14,376 nt of DNA from Anaerobacillus sp. (GTDB lineage: Bacteria; Bacillota; Bacilli; Bacillales_H; Anaerobacillaceae): NCBI GenBank assembly GCA_007120055.1, contig SKOL01000267.1, positions 1 to 14,376 on the forward strand. Reading direction: 5' to 3'. The notes under the pieces are model-generated. The model was given only the letters and a program-made list of their open reading frames with translations, did not search any database and had not been told where the DNA came from. The number at the start of each line of letters is the position of its first letter. Within the stretch, counting starts at the first letter, position 1. Positions 7,512 to 14,376 of this stretch are shown piece after piece. Made by a program: the position numbers and the translations under genes.

Positions 7512-7543
7512 ACGAATAGTAGTGTATTTTTTAGGGGGTTATT

Positions 7544-7948
7544 ATGAAGATTTTTTCTAATCCAAGTCAACAACTTTTAGAACAATCTTTAAATGCATCT
7601 TCAATGCGTCAAAAAACAATATCTCAAAATATAGCTAACGTGGACACTCCTAATTACAAAGCAAAAAAAACAGTGTTTGAACATCAATTGAATAATGCGA
7701 TTAATAACCAACGTCTTAATGCTCACCGGACAGATGCTAGACACTTTCATTTTGGCGGAAAAGAGAGTTCGGGCGCTGAAGTAGTTGTTGATCGCAAAAA
7801 TACGATGTTTAACCATAACGGTAATAATGTGGATATTGAACACGAAATGGCGGAAATGGCCAAAAATCAAATTTATTATAATGCATTAATTGATCGTTTA
7901 AATGGCAGGTTTAATAACATTAGAACCGTTGTTGGAGGAGGTAGATAA
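7544..7948 (+). CDS. flgB: Flagellar basal-body rod protein FlgB
   Basis: FlgB forms part of the proximal rod that joins the MS ring to the distal rod and is exported by the flagellar type III apparatus. The 134-aa protein shows the conserved N-terminal rod/hook motif QNIANVDTPNYKAKK (about residues 29-43), the TDARHFHFGG segment, and the C-terminal NNVDIEHEMAEMAKNQIYYNALIDRL helix typical of FlgB. There is no cleavable signal peptide, as expected. The ATG follows AGGGGG at 7533-7538. This is the first gene of the flagellar operon, and flgC starts two bases after its stop codon. Confidence 0.96.
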   Translation: MKIFSNPSQQLLEQSLNASSMRQKTISQNIANVDTPNYKAKKTVFEHQLNNAINNQRLNAHRTDARHFHFGGKESSGAEVVVDRKNTMFNHNGNNVDIEHEMAEMAKNQIYYNALIDRLNGRFNNIRTVVGGGR

Positions 7949-7950
7949 TT

Positions 7951-8406
7951 ATGACGATATTTCACGGCTTTAATACGACAGCGTCAGCACTTACTGCACA
8001 ACGGCTAAGGATGGATGTTGTAGCTTCTAATATGGCGAATGTAGATACGACAAGAGGTCGGATGGTCGATGGTGAATGGGAACCTTACAGGCGAAAAATG
8101 GTTGAAGTGCAGCCAAATGAAAATCGTTTTTCATCTCATTTATCGAAAGCGATGGGTAGAAGTGACCATCCAGGTAACGGGGTTAAAGTGAGTAGAATTG
8201 TTGAAGATGAAACACCGTTTAAGTTAGTGTATCAGCCAGATCATCCAGATGCTAACGATGAAGGCTATGTACAACTTCCGAATGTCGATCCTTTAAAAGA
8301 AATGGTCGACATGATGAGTGCAACTCGTTCATATGAAGCAAATGTAACGACATTAAATGCAACTAAAAACATGCTTATGAAAGCATTAGAAATTGGTAGA
8401 GGATAG
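7951..8406 (+). CDS. flgC: Flagellar basal-body rod protein FlgC
   Basis: FlgC is the second proximal rod subunit, partnering FlgB. The 151-aa protein carries the N-terminal heptad region ALTAQRLRMDVVASNMANVDTTR (about 13-35). Its C-terminus, DPLKEMVDMMSATRSYEANVTTLNATKNMLMKALEIG, is the signature coiled-coil end of rod proteins. The ATG starts two bases after flgB, and its ribosome site GGAGGAGG (7934-7941) lies within the end of flgB, which implies coupled translation. Length and motifs are ordinary for the family. Confidence 0.97.
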   Translation: MTIFHGFNTTASALTAQRLRMDVVASNMANVDTTRGRMVDGEWEPYRRKMVEVQPNENRFSSHLSKAMGRSDHPGNGVKVSRIVEDETPFKLVYQPDHPDANDEGYVQLPNVDPLKEMVDMMSATRSYEANVTTLNATKNMLMKALEIGRG

Positions 8407-8416
8407 GGGGATTTAA

Positions 8417-8725
8417 ATGGATCCGATTGCATATAGACCTAATTCGGTAATGAATATTCAAGGGGCTATTCAGCCGACGCGTAAACTAAATTCTGCTGAA
8501 GCGCAAAATAATTTTAAGTCTTTGTTAAGTGATGCTCTACATAATGTGAATAATGCACAGCATGCTTCGGCGAAGGCGACAGAAAAGTTAGCAAGAGGTG
8601 AAAATATTGATTTACATGAAGTGATGATTACTGGTCAAAAAGCTAGTATTACTCTTCAAACAACGGTAGAGGTACGTAATAAAATCGTAGAAGCCTATCA
8701 AGAGGTTATGAGAATGCAAGTTTAG
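8417..8725 (+). CDS. fliE: Flagellar hook-basal body complex protein FliE
   Basis: FliE is the small adaptor placed between the FliF ring and the FlgB rod subunits, and it is among the first proteins exported. The 102 aa include the conserved helices FKSLLSDALHNVNNAQ (about 35-50), the central ENIDLHEVMITGQKASITLQ and the C-terminal EVRNKIVEAYQEVMRMQV, which ends almost exactly where the family ends. The ATG follows an AGGGGG ribosome site (8405-8410), which overlaps the flgC stop region. It lies 10 bases downstream of flgC and 33 bases before fliF. Confidence 0.96.
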   Translation: MDPIAYRPNSVMNIQGAIQPTRKLNSAEAQNNFKSLLSDALHNVNNAQHASAKATEKLARGENIDLHEVMITGQKASITLQTTVEVRNKIVEAYQEVMRMQV

Positions 8726-8758
8726 TTGAAATATTGAGTTAGCATAGTAGGAGGAAAC

Positions 8759-10342
8759 ATGGACGAAAAACTATTACTATACAAAGACAAACTAATTAAA
8801 TATTGGACCGAGCGAACCAATGTACAAAAAGGGATGATTGTCGGTTCGATCCTACTGTTCATAATGCTACTCATTGTTGTTTCGATGCTAGGTTCAAGAA
8901 CAAGCATGGTTCCGTTATACAGTAACTTATCATTTCAGGAAACGGGTGAAATTAAAGCCCAATTAGATAGTAGAGGGATTTCCTCTGAGATAGCTGATAA
9001 CGGAACGACGATACTTGTTCCAGAAACAATGGTTGATAGTTTAAAAGTTGAATTAGCAGCAGAAGGTATTCCACAAAGCGGAAGTATTGATTATACGACG
9101 TTTAGGGATCGAATGGGATTCGGAATGACCGATAACGAATTTAACATTATGGAACGTGCTGCTATGCAAACAGAATTAGCTAATTTAATTCGGAATATTG
9201 ACGGTGTTCAACATGCGCAAGTGATGATTACTCTACCTGAAGAAGATATTTGGGTGTCAAGTAGTGAACAAACTGCTTCTGCATCGGTTCTATTAAATAT
9301 TCGACCAGGGTATCAACTGGATCAACAACGAATAAGAGCCCTTTATCATTTAATTTCCAAAAGTGTTCCGAAACTCCCTGTTGATAATATCGTCATTATG
9401 AACCAAATGTTTGAGTATTTAGAATTACAAAATGAAAATATGATCGATTCTACTCTAACTGTTTATGAACAGCAACGAACAATACAACGAGATATTGAAC
9501 GAGATATTCAGCGTCAAGTTCAACAAATGCTAGGTACGCTTGTTGGAAGAGATAAAGTATTAGTTTCTGTTACAACTGATGTTGATTTTACGAAAGAAAA
9601 CCGTGCTGAAGATTTAGTTACTCCTGTTGACCAAGAAAACATGTCGGGTTTAGCAGTTAGTATTGAAAGAATTACTGAGACCTATAGTGGTGACGAGTTT
9701 CAAGCTGGTGGTATCCCTGGTACAGGTGAAACAGATATACCTGGCTACCCTGGGGCTACAGGAGCTGGTGCTGGCGACTACGAACGAGTGGAAGAACGAA
9801 TAAATAATGATGTGAATAGAATAAGACGAGACATCGTGCGAAGCCCTTATCAAGTTCGCGATATCGGAATACAAGTTATGGTCGAACCACCAGACCCTGA
9901 TGACCCTAACTCTTTGCAACCTGAACTCATCAACGATATTACCCAAATTTTAAGTACGATTGTTCGAACGAGTATTTCTAAAGAGGTTGTCGATCAATTA
10001 ACCCCTGAACAAATCAACGATAAAGTGTTTGTTTCGGCACATAGCTTTGACGGTAAAGTTGTTTTTGACGATGTCATCGATGCCGAAACACCAATTTGGT
10101 ACTATATTGTTGGCGGATTAGGTTTATTGATTATTTTCCTTATCTTTTTATTATTACGTAAAGGTAAAAAAGAAGAAGTAGTAGAAGAAACGGCTCCGAC
10201 AAGAGTAGATTATGATATACCTGATATTAACGAAGACCAAGATTCTGAAGAGAAGGCTAGACGTAGACAGTTAGAAAAAATGGCTAAAGACAAGCCTGAT
10301 GAATTTGCGAAGCTCGTTCGTACGTGGTTATCTGAAGATTAA
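8759..10342 (+). CDS. fliF: Flagellar MS-ring protein FliF
   Basis: FliF forms the membrane MS ring on which the rotor and export gate are built. The 527-aa protein has an N-terminal membrane segment at about 25-44 and ring-building motifs, including SRTSMVPLYSNLSFQETGEI and AAEGIPQSGSIDYTTFRDRMG, near 46-120. A conserved MERAAMQTELANLIRNIDGV stretch is at 131-150. A Gly/Pro-rich loop at about 317-340 lies in the extracytoplasmic part. A second membrane segment is at about 447-466, followed by a charged cytoplasmic tail. The last residues, DEFAKLVRTWLSED, form the FliG-binding end. The ATG follows AGGAGG (8749-8754). The fliG ribosome site overlaps the fliF stop codon. Confidence 0.97.
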   Translation: MDEKLLLYKDKLIKYWTERTNVQKGMIVGSILLFIMLLIVVSMLGSRTSMVPLYSNLSFQETGEIKAQLDSRGISSEIADNGTTILVPETMVDSLKVELAAEGIPQSGSIDYTTFRDRMGFGMTDNEFNIMERAAMQTELANLIRNIDGVQHAQVMITLPEEDIWVSSSEQTASASVLLNIRPGYQLDQQRIRALYHLISKSVPKLPVDNIVIMNQMFEYLELQNENMIDSTLTVYEQQRTIQRDIERDIQRQVQQMLGTLVGRDKVLVSVTTDVDFTKENRAEDLVTPVDQENMSGLAVSIERITETYSGDEFQAGGIPGTGETDIPGYPGATGAGAGDYERVEERINNDVNRIRRDIVRSPYQVRDIGIQVMVEPPDPDDPNSLQPELINDITQILSTIVRTSISKEVVDQLTPEQINDKVFVSAHSFDGKVVFDDVIDAETPIWYYIVGGLGLLIIFLIFLLLRKGKKEEVVEETAPTRVDYDIPDINEDQDSEEKARRRQLEKMAKDKPDEFAKLVRTWLSED

Positions 10343-10355
10343 GGAGGGGAAAAGT

Positions 10356-11369
10356 TTGACTAACAAGAAAAAGGAATTATCAGGAAAAGAAAAGGCGGCA
10401 ATTCTCCTCATCTCCTTAGGGCCAGACGTATCAGCACAAGTGTATAAACATTTGAGTGAAGAGGAGATTGAAAAATTAACTCTTGAAATTGCTGGTGTTA
10501 GAAAAGTAGATTCAAGTATGAAAGAAGAAGTAATTGAACAGTTCCACCAATTAGCGATGGCACAAGACTATATTTCTCAAGGTGGAATTGGCTATGCTAA
10601 AAATGTTTTAGAGAAAGCTCTTGGTGAATCGGAAGCGATGGATATTATTAATCGTTTAACTTCGACGCTACAAGTTCGCCCGTTTGATTTTGCAAGAAAA
10701 GCAGATGCTGGACAAATTTTGAATTTTATTCAAAATGAACATCCGCAAACGATCGCACTTATTTTATCTTACCTAGAGTCTGTTCAGGCTGGGCAAATAT
10801 TATCAGAGCTTCCACAAGAGATGCAAGCGGATATTGCCAAGCGTATTGCACTAATGGACAGTACGTCTCCTGAAATCATAAATGAAGTAGAAAGTATTCT
10901 CGAAAGAAAGTTATCAGCGACTGTTACACAAGACTTCACAAAAGCAGGTGGTATAGAAGCTGTGGTTGAAGTGTTAAATAGTGTGGACAGAAGCACAGAG
11001 CGAACCATTCTAGATGCTCTTGAAATTCAAGACCCTGAACTTGCCGAAGAAATTAAAAAGCGTATGTTTGTATTCGAAGATATTGTTACGCTTGATAATC
11101 GCTCAATTCAACGAGTTATTCGTGACGTTGAGAATGAAGATTTACAGTTAGCACTTAAAGTTGCTAATGACGAAGTTAAGGATGTTGTCTTTAAAAATAT
11201 GTCTCAGCGTATGGCAGAAACGTTTAAGGAAGAAATGGAGTTCATGGGACCTGTGCGCTTGCGTGACGTTGAAGAAGCCCAAACTAGAATTGTTGCAGTT
11301 ATTCGACGCTTAGAAGAGGCTGGTGAGATTGTCATCGCCAGAGGTGGAGGAGATGATATTATTGTCTAA
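10356..11369 (+). CDS. fliG: Flagellar motor switch protein FliG
   Basis: FliG sits on the cytoplasmic face of the MS ring and transmits torque from the stators. I start it at a TTG, giving 337 aa, close to the 338 aa of B. subtilis. The open frame reaches back to 10299, but the strong site AAGGAGGGG (10341-10349) directs initiation at 10356, and the extra upstream residues would overlap fliF. Three armadillo-type regions are evident. Visible motifs are the N-terminal KAAILLISLG, the EHPQT motif at 128-132, MFVF at 237-240, and the charged torque helix DIVTLDNRSIQRVIRDVEN at about 242-260. The C-terminus is the conserved GGGDDIIV. fliH begins inside its last codons. Confidence 0.96.
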   Translation: MTNKKKELSGKEKAAILLISLGPDVSAQVYKHLSEEEIEKLTLEIAGVRKVDSSMKEEVIEQFHQLAMAQDYISQGGIGYAKNVLEKALGESEAMDIINRLTSTLQVRPFDFARKADAGQILNFIQNEHPQTIALILSYLESVQAGQILSELPQEMQADIAKRIALMDSTSPEIINEVESILERKLSATVTQDFTKAGGIEAVVEVLNSVDRSTERTILDALEIQDPELAEEIKKRMFVFEDIVTLDNRSIQRVIRDVENEDLQLALKVANDEVKDVVFKNMSQRMAETFKEEMEFMGPVRLRDVEEAQTRIVAVIRRLEEAGEIVIARGGGDDIIV

Positions 11370-12159
11370 AGTAATAAAATCATCTTTTGCCAATACAATC
11401 GATACTGAAAAAAAGACGATTGCTTTAAAAAAGATTTTACAGGCACAAGCTGATAGTGAAGCCGCTTCTTATAATGAAGAGAAAGTTGTAAACGAAACGA
11501 ATGAACTAGCTGAACAAGAGTTACAAAAGGCAATTGAAGAAGCGGAACAAATGAAAAAGGAAGCAGAAAATGAATATAAACAATTCCAAGATCGAATGAA
11601 TGATGAAATGCTCACTCAGCAAAAACAAGCAGAACAAATGTTTAAGCAAGCTGAAGAAAGTGGATACAATGAAGGGTTTCAACAAGGCCTCGAAGAAGGA
11701 AAAAGGCAATATGAATCAATCATTGAAGAGGCAAAAGGCATTGTTACGGCTTCACAAGCGGATTATTTTAAACGCTTAAATGAGGCCGAGCCTACAATCA
11801 TTCAATTAGCCCTAAAAGTAGCAGAGAAGATTTTTACAGAAACGATTGAGGAAAATGATGAACGTTGGCTCACCATCGTAAAAGCTGTAATAAATGAAGT
11901 GCGAGAACAAGAAGATGTCAAACTGTATATTCACCCAACTTGGTATGAGTTAGTGTTGACTCATAAAGAAGAACTACAACTTCTAGTACCAAATTGCGAG
12001 CATTTATATATTTACCCTGATGCATATTTAGATGAGCACGGTTGTACGGTTGAAACTGCCTACGGTAAAATCGACGCTTCTGTTGATAGTCAATTAACGG
12101 AGATTAAACGAACGCTTCTTGAAAAATTAAAGGAGTTGGACGGCTATGAACGTAGCTGA
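11362..12159 (+). CDS. fliH: Flagellar export ATPase regulator FliH
   Basis: FliH binds and restrains the export ATPase FliI and tethers it to the export gate. This 265-aa protein has a long Glu/Gln/Lys-rich coiled coil at about 40-100, then the hallmark glycine ladder GYNEGFQQGLEEG (Gly101, 105, 109, 113), and a C-terminal FliI-binding domain that includes ALKVAEKIF and a final SQLTEIKRTLLEKLKEL. The start is uncertain. I choose TTG at 11362, nine bases after GGAGGAG (11346-11352). The ATG at 11353 (268 aa) would leave that site too close, and a GTG at 11323 seems unlikely. With any of these starts the gene overlaps fliG, so translation is probably coupled. Confidence 0.9.
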   Translation: MSKVIKSSFANTIDTEKKTIALKKILQAQADSEAASYNEEKVVNETNELAEQELQKAIEEAEQMKKEAENEYKQFQDRMNDEMLTQQKQAEQMFKQAEESGYNEGFQQGLEEGKRQYESIIEEAKGIVTASQADYFKRLNEAEPTIIQLALKVAEKIFTETIEENDERWLTIVKAVINEVREQEDVKLYIHPTWYELVLTHKEELQLLVPNCEHLYIYPDAYLDEHGCTVETAYGKIDASVDSQLTEIKRTLLEKLKELDGYERS

Positions 12160-13456
12160 TTTAATAAATGAAGTAAATGTTATCATTCCTTATAAACATT
12201 ACGGTAAAGTAAGTCGTGTCGTAGGCTTGACGATCGAATCTAAAGGTCCACAAGTATCAATCGGTGAGCTTTGTTACATTACTGTGGGAAGATCACCTAA
12301 ACGAAAAGTGATGGCGGAAGTTGTAGGGTTCCGTGATGAAAATGTCCTTTTAATGCCGTTTACAACGGTTCATGATATTGGCCCAGGAAGTCTAGTAGAA
12401 GCGACAAAAAAGCCGCTTGAAGTAAAGGTTGGGACATCACTAATCGGAAGCGTGATTGATGGACTAGGTCAACCGTTAAACGGTCATGACCTCCCAAAAG
12501 GGTTACGACCTTTCCCGACTGATAACCCACCGCCTAATCCTTTATCAAGGCCAAGAATACACGATCCTCTTAGTTTAGGGGTTCGCGCTATTGACAGTTT
12601 ATTTACAGTAGGAAAAGGACAAAGAATGGGCATTTTTGCTGGTAGTGGTGTTGGGAAAAGCACACTAATGGCGATGATTGCCAAAAACTCCGATGCGGAT
12701 TTAAATGTTATTGCTTTAATCGGAGAACGTGGTAGGGAAGTTCGTGATTTTATTGAAAGAGACTTAGGGGAAGACGGACTAAAGAAAACGATTGTTGTTG
12801 TTGCGACCTCTGATCAACCTGCCTTAATGCGGATTAAAGGGGCGATGACTGCAACAGCTATTGCCGAATATTTCCGTAATCAAGGGTTAAATGTCACCTT
12901 AATGATGGATTCTGTCACTCGGTTTGCGATGGCACAGCGTGAAATTGGCTTAGCTATTGGTGAGCCACCAACGACGAAAGGTTATACTCCAAGTGTATTT
13001 GCTTATTTACCTAAATTATTAGAACGTTCCGGAACCAATGAAAGTGGATCTATTACGGCATTTTATACTGTTTTAGTAGATGGTGATGATTTAAATGAGC
13101 CAATTTCTGATGCTGTACGTGGAATATTAGACGGGCATTTAGTGTTGGATCGTAAGTTAGCTAATAAAGGTCAATTTCCGGCGATCAATCCGTTAAAAAG
13201 CATTAGTCGAGTTATGAATGACATCGTTGATCATTCTCACCGTACGGCAGCGGACCGCTTGCGTCAACTTTTAGCTACATATATAGACTCTGAAGATTTG
13301 ATCAACATTGGTGCCTATAAGCGAGGTTCTTCTAAAGAAGTTGATGAAGCTATACAAGCTTACCCGAAAATCATTCAATTTATAAAACAAGCTACTGATG
13401 AGAAAGTATCTTTCAATCAAGCGGTTCAATTGTTAGTGAACGAATTTAGTAATTAG
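12146..13456 (+). CDS. fliI: Flagellum-specific ATP synthase-like export ATPase FliI
   Basis: FliI is the hexameric ATPase that unloads chaperoned substrates at the flagellar type III export gate and is related to the F1 ATPase beta subunit. The 436 aa show Walker A AGSGVGKS (165-172), the GERGREV motif (193-199), Walker B LMMDS (252-256) and the family segment GEPPTTKGYTPSVFAYLP (272-289). The start ATG lies within fliH (14-base overlap), with AAGGAG ten bases upstream (12130-12135). The N-terminal part is a short beta-rich domain, and the C-terminal part is helical. Everything needed for catalysis is present. fliJ follows 14 bases later. Confidence 0.98.
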   Translation: MNVADLINEVNVIIPYKHYGKVSRVVGLTIESKGPQVSIGELCYITVGRSPKRKVMAEVVGFRDENVLLMPFTTVHDIGPGSLVEATKKPLEVKVGTSLIGSVIDGLGQPLNGHDLPKGLRPFPTDNPPPNPLSRPRIHDPLSLGVRAIDSLFTVGKGQRMGIFAGSGVGKSTLMAMIAKNSDADLNVIALIGERGREVRDFIERDLGEDGLKKTIVVVATSDQPALMRIKGAMTATAIAEYFRNQGLNVTLMMDSVTRFAMAQREIGLAIGEPPTTKGYTPSVFAYLPKLLERSGTNESGSITAFYTVLVDGDDLNEPISDAVRGILDGHLVLDRKLANKGQFPAINPLKSISRVMNDIVDHSHRTAADRLRQLLATYIDSEDLINIGAYKRGSSKEVDEAIQAYPKIIQFIKQATDEKVSFNQAVQLLVNEFSN

Positions 13457-13470
13457 TAAAGGAGATTAAA

Positions 13471-13908
13471 ATGTCATTTCAGTTTACGTTGCAAAAAATT
13501 TTAGAAGTGAGAGAAAATGAAAAATTAAAGGCCGAGAAAGATTTCACACAAGCAACGAAGCAATTTGAAGAAGTGGCGACAAAATTATATGACCTTTTAA
13601 AAAAAAAGGAAAACTATGAAAGCCAATATAATAACCAAGTACAAACAGGTATACATGTATTTCAAATTCAACAGTCGTATTTAGTTTTGGATCAATTACA
13701 AAAACAAATTGACCAATTACAATATTACACACAGCAAGCTCGAACGAATATGAATCAAAAAGAAGAAGTTTTAGTAGAAAAGTCTATTGAATTAAAAAAA
13801 TATGAAAAAATGAAACAAATCAAATATGAACAGTTTTTAGAAGAATCGAAACGACAAGAAAATCTCTTGATGGATGAAATTTCTGTTCAGCAATTTATGA
13901 ATCGTTGA
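13471..13908 (+). CDS. fliJ: Flagellar export protein FliJ
   Basis: FliJ is the small coiled-coil stalk that sits in the FliI hexamer and links ATP hydrolysis to the export gate. The 145-aa protein opens with FQFTLQKILEVRENEKLKAE, which is characteristic of FliJ, and is almost entirely helical, charged and rich in Gln and Lys. There is no membrane segment. The ATG follows AAAGGAG at 13458-13464. FliJ sequences vary widely, so the assignment rests on the N-terminus, length, coiled-coil character and position between fliI and ylxF, where B. subtilis has fliJ. Confidence 0.93.
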   Translation: MSFQFTLQKILEVRENEKLKAEKDFTQATKQFEEVATKLYDLLKKKENYESQYNNQVQTGIHVFQIQQSYLVLDQLQKQIDQLQYYTQQARTNMNQKEEVLVEKSIELKKYEKMKQIKYEQFLEESKRQENLLMDEISVQQFMNR

Positions 13909-13922
13909 AATTAGGTGACGCA

Positions 13923-14376
13923 ATGAACAAGAAAGAGCAGCAATACAGTAAAATTCAATGGTTTTTTCTGGTCATTTTTATTCCTATTGTTTTCGCAATA
14001 ATTTTATTTAGCATCATTTTAAGTTTTATGGGAGTAAATGTTATTGACCAAACGAAGCAAGTAGCTTCGAATGTGCCTATTTTATCAAACTATGTAAAAA
14101 CGGAAGAGCAGATTTTAGAAGAAGAAGAAAAAGCGAATATCGATGAGCTAACAGCGAAGCTTAATCAACGGGAAATTGAAATTGGCCGCCTAGAAACAAC
14201 GGTAAATTCAAAAGAAGAAAAAATTGAGTCGCTATTAGATGAAATTGATTTGCTTATGTCACAGCTTGCAGAATTACAAGATGCTCAACTAGAAGTATTC
14301 GCAGACTATGAAGAAATTGGGAAGTTATACGAAGCAATGGCACCACAAAATGCCGCTAGAATTATTTCCGAACTTC
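13923..14376 (+). CDS. ylxF: YlxF/MotE-like membrane coiled-coil protein, truncated by the window edge
   Basis: This gene begins at ATG 13923 after a weak AGGTG site (13913-13917) and runs off the right edge with at least 151 codons and no stop. The reading frame gives a short cytoplasmic N-terminus, one membrane segment at about 13-35, a charged coiled coil at about 60-122, and then YEAMAPQNAARIISEL (136-151). That last part resembles the start of the MgtE-N/MotE-like helical domain. This architecture and the position after fliJ match B. subtilis YlxF, whose function is not well settled; the related MotE of proteobacteria is a chaperone for a motility protein. The symbol is by similarity and position. 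Confidence 0.85.
   Translation, partial: MNKKEQQYSKIQWFFLVIFIPIVFAIILFSIILSFMGVNVIDQTKQVASNVPILSNYVKTEEQILEEEEKANIDELTAKLNQREIEIGRLETTVNSKEEKIESLLDEIDLLMSQLAELQDAQLEVFADYEEIGKLYEAMAPQNAARIISEL

Larger units (their letters stand above)
6809..7543. other. Repeat-rich gene-free region between codY and flgB
   Basis: This 735-base stretch holds no credible protein-coding gene on either strand. Its left two thirds are richer in GC than the rest and contain two families of degenerate direct repeats with internal hairpins. The right third is AT-rich promoter DNA in front of flgB. The reverse-strand open frame across 7107-7307 begins at a GTG with a poor ribosome site, has no recognisable domain, and overlaps the repeats, so I do not call it. 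Confidence 0.7.

Noticed and set aside
9700..9780. Gly/Pro-rich segment in FliF, considered as a possible repeat insertion.
   Set aside because: A low-complexity loop at this position is usual in FliF, and the total length is normal.

Overview
The window looks like the chromosome of a low-GC Gram-positive bacterium of the family Bacillaceae. The gene order topA - trmFO - hslV - hslU - codY - flgB - flgC - fliE - fliF - fliG - fliH - fliI - fliJ - ylxF is the core backbone known from Bacillus subtilis. The proteins match the Bacillus forms closely: a TrmFO of 435 aa with cysteines at 53 and 226, a CodY of 259 aa, and an HslV carrying the Bacillus-type N-terminal extension. Strong AGGAGG-type ribosome binding sites and TTG starts for hslV, fliG and probably fliH also fit. 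I cannot name the species. All genes lie on the + strand.

Layout. Bases 69-3493 hold two housekeeping genes, DNA topoisomerase I (topA) and the folate/FAD-dependent tRNA U54 methyltransferase (trmFO). They are separated by 44 bases, with an 11-bp hairpin over the topA stop codon. Bases 3494-3814 are non-coding. In B. subtilis the tyrosine recombinase gene xerC (codV) sits here. It is absent, and the space holds a good sigma-A-type promoter and a roughly 280-nt leader with a long hairpin. Bases 3815-6685 hold hslV, hslU and codY, that is, the HslVU protease and the global nutrient regulator CodY. A heptanucleotide repeat tract lies between hslV and hslU. A strong intrinsic terminator (6764-6808) closes this unit.

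Bases 6809-7543 are a 735-base gene-free stretch. It contains two families of degenerate direct repeats with internal hairpins, an inverted repeat, and then AT-rich promoter DNA. From 7544 to the right edge runs the start of the large flagellar (fla/che-type) operon: rod proteins FlgB and FlgC, the adaptor FliE, the MS ring FliF, the switch protein FliG, the export ATPase complex FliH-FliI-FliJ, and a truncated ylxF/MotE-like gene. These genes are tightly packed, with several overlaps, and encode the parts assembled first in flagellum building.

The coding content is conventional. No phage, CRISPR, toxin-antitoxin or defence locus is visible, and I found no evidence for a new gene system. The second looks that matter are in the non-coding DNA: the missing xerC with its replacement leader, the heptamer repeat inside hslVU, and the repeat-rich block between codY and flgB.
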